The position numbers and the translations under genes are program-made. Source: Podaxis mareebaensis (taxonomy: Eukaryota > Basidiomycota > Agaricomycetes > Agaricales > Agaricaceae). From it: a stretch of 55,640 nt of DNA. Below, one piece after another: positions 49,366 to 55,640 of the stretch (position 1 is the first letter of the stretch; the number at the start of each line of letters is the position of its first letter). The notes beneath the pieces were generated by a model. That model did not search any database. It was given only the letters and a program-made list of their open reading frames with translations, and was not told the origin of the DNA. The stretch is from positions 1 to 55,640 of the forward strand of contig JAEUWP010000042.1 of NCBI GenBank assembly GCA_018524725.1, written 5' to 3'.

Positions 49366-49616
49366 TGTTAAGTATTATTTTAACAGGCTCTCCCAATTAT
49401 CAGGCCATTTCGTCGCTTGCACAGCACGTCCACGTGACCTTCACCTCGTACCACGTCCAAAAATAAAGTACAACTGATGACTAAAATAATATTAGCCCAT
49501 CTGCTCTCTGCTCTCTGCTGCGACACTCAGTTCCACCACCGGGGGCATACATAACCCCCCATGTCTGTAGGCAAGTCTCCTTCGTCTCCTTACTCACCTC
49601 CTCTCCTTACTCTACC
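49366..49616. promoter_or_regulatory. Bidirectional promoter of SRE1 and sphingolipid desaturase with SRE-like site and E-box
   Basis: 251 bp separate the two divergent ATGs. ATCAGGCCAT at 49399-49408 matches eight of ten bases of the ATCACCCCAT-type sterol regulatory element. CACGTG at 49431-49436 is a perfect E-box, which SREBPs can also bind. A CTCTCTGC repeat follows at 49503-49520. The spacing is suitable for control of both genes. Binding is inference. Confidence 0.55.
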
Positions 49617-50940
49617 ATGATAGACTACAGTCTGTTCGGAGGTGCTGATTCCCTCACAGAGGGTCGGTCTCCAAGGCGAACCTTTCCTCCCAACTACAAC
49701 CCAAAGACTGATGGCGCACCCGCACCTGTTCTCCCGCCCCAGGACCCCACAGACTTTCTCTGGATCCACACAGAAGAGCCACACCGCTCACGCCGTCTCG
49801 AGATCATGAAAAAGTACCCCGAAGTCACCAAACTCATGGGCTACGAGCCAGTCACCAAATACATCGTCGCCTTTGTTGTCGGCCTACAGTTTGCCGTTGG
49901 CATTTTGCTGGCGCACTACAGAGTCAAGTGGAGCAGCCCGCTGTTCCTGTTCACCGCGTACGCTATCGGTGGAACCGCCAACCACAACCTGTTTTTGGCG
50001 ATTCACGAGATTACGCATAATTTGGCGTTCCCAAGGGTGTGGCAGAACAAGAGTCTAGCTGTATTTGCAAACTTGCCTATTGGCATCCCCTATGCAGCTG
50101 CGTTCAAGGTGAGTCAAGTGTCGCGCTTTTGGTGGACTACATGTCTCACCCGCTGACAGAAATACCATATCGAACACCACAAATTCATGGGCCAAGACGG
50201 CATCGATACCGACTTGCCAACCAACCTCGAACTCTTCCTCCTCAACAACGTCCTCGGCAAGGTTTTCTTCGCGTACGTTCCTCCCTTCCCTTTTCTTCTC
50301 ACGTCACCCACCACTGACACCCCCCATTCACACACAGAACGTTCCAAATCTTCTTCTACGCCCTCCGTCCGACCTTTGTCCGCGTACAAACCATCACCTC
50401 ATGGCACATCATCAACATCATTGTCGTCCTCGCCTCCGACGCTCTCATCCACCACTTCTGTGGTCCCACACCCATCATGTACTTCCTCCTAAGCAGCTTC
50501 TTCGCAGGCAGCCTACACCCCTGTGCAGGTCACTTTATCGCCGAGCATTACCTCTGGGACGGCCAAGATCAAGAAACATACAGTTACTACGGCCCATTGA
50601 ATTGGCTCGCATACAACGTACGCTGACCTCTCCAAACCCCTTAATTGCATTCTAACCTTGGCTTTTTCTTTCCGTTTAGGTCGGGTACCACAATGAACAT
50701 CACGATTTCCCTTCGATCCCTTGGACACGTCTCCCAGCTCTTCGTAAACTCGCACCTGAATATTACGATGCAATCCCAGCGCATCCAAGCTGGCCTATGG
50801 TCATTATCAACTTTATACGTGATCCTGAGGTTGGCATTTTCGCGCGTGCGAAGAGGGTGCCGACTGGATCGAGTACGGTGCCTGTACCGGGGAGTAAGGT
50901 TGTGAGAGAGGGAGGTGAGGAGTCGGATAAGAGTGAGTGA
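49617..50940 (+). CDS. DES1: Sphingolipid delta-4 desaturase (dihydroceramide desaturase)
   Basis: Four exons (49617-50108, 50160-50272, 50338-50617, 50680-50940) give 381 residues. The N-terminal lipid-desaturase element (DFLWIHTEEPHRSRRLEIMK) is followed by the fatty-acid desaturase domain with two hydrophobic stretches and all three His boxes: HEITHN, HIEHH and HNEHHDFP. GHFIAEHY and the characteristic WLAYNVGYHNEHH context also match. The enzyme introduces the 4,5-trans double bond in dihydroceramide in the ER, giving 4-sphingenine-type ceramides, mainly for glucosylceramide in fungi. The stop lies in a GAGT microsatellite. The gene diverges from the SREBP homologue. Confidence 0.95.
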
Positions 50941-52048
50941 GTGAGTGAGCGGTACGGGGTGGAGTGAGCAGGGGCTGGTGATGTGGTTTTATTTTAGATT
51001 CGAGTAATCACTCTGGTTTTTTGGTTGTCAATCCACCACTCTACGGATATTCTTCAGATTCAGTTGTAGCTTTGACTTTGTGTCCCCTGAGTCCGATACC
51101 CATGATGAGTAAGTTAGGGAAGATTGAATATCTACAGGTGCTCCCACAACCCTTTTACCACTCAGTGGCACCGCACATGGCACAGTTGTAAGATGATGGG
51201 CACGCTCCGATGTGCACGCTCCGTCGCTCCTCCCGCTCCGACACGGAAACGCCGCAGCCCCATGACCATCCCGCTACTGCCACATATCTCAGCATATCTC
51301 CTCCACATTCACATTTCCCCAGGGTTCGAATTTGTCCTGTTCGCTTTCGGCAGAACTCTTTGAACATCTGGGCGCTGTTATCGTTGTAACTTGAAAAGAA
51401 CGTCGTTGCTACATACGACGCGGTTCGTCGGGATTCGGCTATTGGAGGTTTAATGGCAATTCGATCGTATCTCGTCATTGTCCTTCTCTTTTCTATTTTG
51501 GTTTCCTCGCAAACTTGTCCTTGTTCCTCTATTTTTTGAATTTTGTGCAGTGGAGGTGTTTGGGACCAGTACGATGACTCATGCGCTCTAATTGAGTTTC
51601 CGTCCATAATGCATAAAGATCCTTCCTGTGCTCCTGCATCCAGTTTGTGGGGTAACAAGATGTCGCCTCCTGAGGGCTGCAATGACTGGTTTGACCGCCT
51701 ATCATCCTGGGGTATAATATGACCCCCCCTTGCTCTAATCCTGCCACTATTCTTGCTACATAATTGAATTCACTAGCACCGCTCCAACAGCTTCCGCTTC
51801 CTTCGTTGTATTGCAGTCTTGACGTCCATATGCACCAGCCACCCGCCTTCCAAAACAAGGAAGCGATTAGCCCCTGAATACTCAAACTTATCATAATCAG
51901 ATGTCGTTATCAGCGGGTTACGATTATAAAGAGTACTCAAGCGCTCAAAGTCCAATGACCCACTTATTCACTCGCTCCCACACCCTCTTCCCCGTTTCTA
52001 CTTCCAAGTTACTAGCCACCATATCTCACTCATCTCTGTCTGACTCAA
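50941..52048. other. Intergenic between desaturase and D-amino-acid oxidase
   Basis: The left end is the desaturase 3' UTR, starting in a (GAGT)n microsatellite. A minus-strand frame of 60 codons (51773-51955, MDFERLSTLYNRNPLITTSD) diverges from the oxidase gene and could be the start of a small unrecognised gene, but I cannot extend it. Other short frames overlap each other. Confidence 0.4.
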
Positions 52049-53877
52049 ATGACGCACGACCGATCAGGATCCTATGTTGAAGAACGCGAATTCTTTGAGA
52101 TCGTCGTCTTGGGTGCTGGTGCGATTTATCTTATCGAATGTCTATATCTAGGGTAGATTCATCTTACTGATCTCCGTTGCGCAGGTGTGGTTGGTCTGAC
52201 CACGGCACTCGAGATCCAGCAACGAGGAAGGGGCAAATATAGAGTTACTGTCGTTGCTGATGCCTTCCCAGGTGATCCTGGAACAGGTGTTAAATTCACC
52301 AGTCAATGGGCTGTCGGTATCCTTTGTTTTAATGTTCTTGGTGTTTATTGAATTTGATTTTCAGGGTGCACATCACGTATACAACCCGCGAGATCGGCAA
52401 AAGTATCCTAATGACGAACTCTACCGTGCGTTTCCCTCTCTTTCTCTCCTTAGGAATAAACTCATTTGGGGTTTGGTGTTATAGATTTCGAGAAGGATAC
52501 TTTCAAGACACTCTGGGAACTCTCCGAACCAGGAACCGAAACCGAAGAATGTTTCCTCCGCCTCCCGCAAACCGAACATTTCTACTACGACCGCGTAACA
52601 GAAAATAGCCCAGGTCCTGAACCACTCGAAGAAATGCCTTCCGTATGTCCCTCCCTCCCCAACCCCCCCTTCCACACCACAAATTAACCCCCCACCTAAC
52701 CAGTACCAACCAATCCCGAAAGACAAACTCCCACCCGGAGCCCACTCCGGCTGCACCTTCCAAACACTCACAATCGACACCCCAATCTACCTCAACTGGC
52801 TCTTCACCCGTTTCATCGGTCTCGGCGGACGCACCGTCCGCGGACACGTCCAACACCTCTCCCAAATCGTCGAAGGCGGCATAGGTATCTTCGGCGATAG
52901 GTACGCCACAGCCGTAGCGAAATACGGTGTACACACTCTTGGACTTTCAGGACGACTTACACCTGACTCTTCGCATTCGCCTGTTCCTTCTGGTGATGCC
53001 CAAGGACGAGGGCGTGGGCATGACAGTCCTGAGGAATTGGTGCAGCATTCCGCGGAAAAGATACATGCGAGGAGGAGGAAGGGGAAAGTTGATGCGGTGG
53101 TTGTATGTACGGGGATTGGTGCGAGGTTTTTGGGAGGTGTGGAGGATTCGGAGGTGTTTCCTATAAGAGGGCAGACTGTGATTGTTAGAGCGCCTTGGGT
53201 TAGGTTTGGGATCACGGCGAGTGGATCGAAGGATGAGAATGGGGAGGAGGTTTTTACGTATGTCATTCCGAGGAGGAGTAGTGATGTGAGTCTTGTACTT
53301 TTCTTTGGGTTTTTTGGGTTGGTTGTTGACTTTTTGTGGGTGTAGGTTGTTGTTGGTGGGACGAGGGTGGTTGATGATTGGTATGTTTTGTTTTTCGTAC
53401 TTTGAACCCCTCGTTCCCTTCTGATCACACTCCTTTCGTTACTAGGTATCCATACCCGCGCGAAGAAACAACCCGCGCAATACTCACCCGCGCACTTAAA
53501 CTCTGTCCGCAACTCGCACCTCCCGAAGTCCGCGCGAACAGGGAACCAACAATTGATGATGTGCTTTCGCATGTCGTGGGTGAAGGATGCGGACTTCGTC
53601 CAGGGCGAAAGGGCGGAATCAGGATGGAGAGCGAGTGGTGGGGGCACGACGGTAAACTCTTTAACAACGCAAAGGAGAAGGCAGGTGAAGGAGAGAGCGG
53701 GGAGGGGAAGGTATTGGTTGTGTACAATTATGGGTGCGTAATTTTGTTTTTCTTTCGGGCACCGTTTTGGTTGGTGCTGATGCTTGGTGTAGACATGGAG
53801 GGTATGGCTATCAGACTTCGTGGGGTAGTGCGAGGAAGGCTGCGGATTTGTTGGAGGAAGGGTTGAAGGATATTTAA
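52049..53877 (+). CDS. D-amino-acid oxidase family flavoenzyme
   Basis: About eight exons. ATG 52049 leads to FEIVVLGAGVVGLTTALEIQ, the GxGxxG FAD-binding motif, and later VTVVADAFP. FTSQWAGAHHVYNP and EDSEVFPIRGQTVIVRAPW are typical DAO strands. DAVVVCTGIGARFLGG closes the Rossmann part. A C-terminal substrate region (YVIPRRSSDVVVGGTR, DDWYPYPREETTRAIL) precedes the signature YNYGHGGYGYQTSWGSA, with the final exon joined across a GTGCGT intron. It should deaminate D-amino acids to 2-oxo acids with release of ammonia and H2O2. There is no SKL-type peroxisomal signal: the protein ends LEEGLKDI. An insertion of about 45 residues rich in Ser, Gly, Arg and His sits before the VVCTG strand. Confidence 0.9.
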
Positions 53878-54360
53878 TGATGTGTCGATTTTGTGTAATG
53901 AGAAATGGTAAAACTCAAGCGCTAATGGCTGGGCGCAGGAACTTGGAGCGTTGAGGTTGTAGACCTGTGGCTTGAGTGCAGGTCGTCATGCGATTCCCTG
54001 CAATTGTGCAATTGCAGGACACGGTCTTGAAGACCTCGCAAAGGATGCGACCCAACCTACACCCGCAATGGCGGGATATTTCCCTTTATATGACAGTGCC
54101 TCGACAGTCCATACCCTAAGCTAAAGCCACTATCACCTATCACCACATCCAACCTCAGTCTTCATTCATTCACTTCCCCCAAAAACATTTGGATACATTT
54201 ATGTACCTTTCTTTTCATTGCACCTGGTCCATTGGAATATCATTTCCCAGCATTCTGAATATACCATACTGCCAAGGGGTCACAATTCAAGAACAACCGT
54301 AATCCCATGACTCTTGAACCAACTTTCCTATACCGGATAGTGGTGTGCACATAAAAATGT
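53878..54360. other. Intergenic with short perfect palindrome
   Basis: A 10-bp perfect inverted repeat (CCTGCAATTG TG CAATTGCAGG, 53997-54018) is the only clear structure. The segment lies between the 3' end of the oxidase gene and the 3' end of the minus-strand pseudogene. Confidence 0.5.
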
Positions 54361-55600
54361 TACAATCTAGTCCTCTTTATCCTCCTCCTCCTCGTTCTCC
54401 TCCAGAATATCATCTTCAGCTTCTTGTGAAGCAATGTCCTCCGACCTCCGGGGAACTTCTTTGAGCATCACCGCAACAACACAAAGCTGATGATAAAAGT
54501 ACTCCAAACTCGACTCATTGTCATAAGCGGTCTTCACCGACCTATCCACATGCTCCTCATTCGGCTCGATAACCCATTCAACGTCTATTCTCTCATACTG
54601 CTCTTCATTCTCGAGACAGTATCCATATCAATTAGACCATCGTGGTGGATGCTTCGTGACTTCCTTCGGGTCCTCATCCCAAATCAAGAACGATCCCCTC
54701 TCGCTTGCAATTTGCTCAAGATCCGGATCAGATGCATTATAGTCCACGTTCCCGTCGACGATTGTAGTGCTTAAGGCTCGGAAAGGACAACCTCCGCCAT
54801 CCTTATCCAAGGAAGAATCGGTGCTGAATGCCAAGTTCGGTGAGAGTCTTGATAAGAGTCGCATCAAATCCCTCTAGTTTGAGTGAATCGGGCTTAGAAT
54901 GGCGGATTTGAATGGGTAGGTGTGTTGGAGTACAAAGCCGAGTCAAGGGTGTACAAAGCCCGTGATAGGGTCACTAAGAATGTCCTTAAGGACCGTCTTG
55001 AATGGGTGTTCGAGCTGCGCGTCAGCGGGGACTTTGAGTGACCGGAGGGCCGTTGTATGTTATTGTTACACGATGTCCAGATGTGACCCGAGCCACTTCA
55101 TGTTCAGCGTCGCTGAAGAACGCAACGTATGCCGCCACCGAAGGAGTAGAAGTGTCCTTGAGGAATGCTTGTCCGTCAATTTCGAACTCACGACCACGGT
55201 GCCGGAGGAGAAGGTTGCCGCCTTGGTGTGTGAAGGGCAAAAGAACGACGAGAGATCCAAACATGTCCTCGCTATGGGGTGTATCTTGATGTGCTTTGAA
55301 AAACGAGCCTTCGCCTAGGTCGGAGCCTCAGGCCTCAGCAATCACCCCCGAGACAAGGAGGACAACAAGATTCGCACCATAGACGTTGAGTTTGTATAAT
55401 TCGAAGCGGATGTCCTCGTCGAGTGGATCCCAGGGAGAGAGACAAGACGCCAGCTTGCTAGCAAAATCTCCATTGGTTTGAAAGATTGAAGAGCCGCGCA
55501 GATTTTCCGGCGTTAAGCTTGCCGGCCTTGCGATAGGTTTCGTCCAGCACGTCCTGTTGATTAGCATCAGCAGAAAGGCTGAAACTATACATACCAAAAA
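54361..55600 (-). pseudogene. Broken second copy of the 2OG/Fe(II) oxygenase gene
   Basis: The order of sequence follows the intact gene at 43468-44929. DETYRKAGKLNAG, then after a frameshift near 55480 DIRFELYKLNVYG; then FFKAHQD (HxD kept), MFGSLVVLLPFTHQGGNL, FFSDAEHEVARV and SGHRVTITY (distal His and Arg kept). After that the frame fails: HPFKTVLKDILSD is followed by a stop and shift, and LKLEGFDATLIKTLTEL and CPFRALSTTIVDG are in pieces. The C-terminus (NESSLEYFYHQLCVVA and an acidic end) is at 54361. The N-terminal 70 residues are missing or lie beyond the window. At least three disruptions make it a decaying copy; no functional protein is expected. Confidence 0.8.
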
Positions 55601-55640
55601 ATATCAATACATATACTGAAATGTACTAAAAACCACAAAA

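Noticed and set aside
52787..53647. 286-codon minus-strand frame
   Set aside because: Antisense of the D-amino-acid oxidase exons, which carry clear family motifs.

Overview
The window is nuclear DNA of a filamentous basidiomycete, most probably an Agaricomycete. Genes are split by many introns of about 50-60 nt with GT...AG ends, intergenic gaps are short, and neighbouring genes often diverge from a shared promoter. Several families seen here are typical of mushroom-forming fungi: a DUF6535 membrane protein, single-pass membrane proteins with S/T-rich stalks, and a lineage-specific 2-oxoglutarate oxygenase. There are no bacterial operons, CRISPR arrays or intact transposons.

Layout. 0.5-10.6 kb holds four minus-strand genes for single-pass membrane proteins, two of them sharing a nearly identical ectodomain, plus a plus-strand polytopic membrane protein. 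11.1-17 kb is gene-poor: a tRNA-Val, a frameshifted pseudogene, and two diverged copies of a 0.7 kb repeat that preserve a decayed reading frame. 17-19.1 kb is an MRS2-type mitochondrial Mg2+ channel, divergent from a small nucleotidyltransferase-like gene (19.9-20.7 kb) assembled here from five short exons. 22.3-23.4 kb holds a probable unrecognised multi-exon gene. 24.9-35.6 kb is housekeeping DNA: calcineurin A, an UNC-50/Gmh1 Golgi protein, a large WW-domain protein, and PIG-A/Gpi3 of GPI-anchor synthesis. 36.3-39.1 kb has an alpha/beta hydrolase and a fifth single-pass protein. 39.7-46 kb has a tRNA-Arg with an intron, the DUF6535 gene and an intact 2OG-Fe(II) oxygenase flanked by direct repeats. 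46-53.9 kb has an SREBP-type transcription factor, a divergent sphingolipid delta-4 desaturase and a D-amino-acid oxidase. The right end is a broken second copy of the oxygenase.

How parts may connect. The membrane-bound SREBP homologue and the sphingolipid desaturase share a 251-bp promoter containing an SRE-like decamer and a CACGTG E-box, which suggests sterol-linked control of both genes. Four of the five single-pass proteins carry a PPxY motif in the cytoplasmic tail, the usual ligand of WW domains in Rsp5/Nedd4 ubiquitin ligases. The two related ones with the shared ectodomain look like products of domain exchange. Exon joins were worked out by hand from splice signals and reading phase, so starts and minor exons of the less familiar genes remain provisional.
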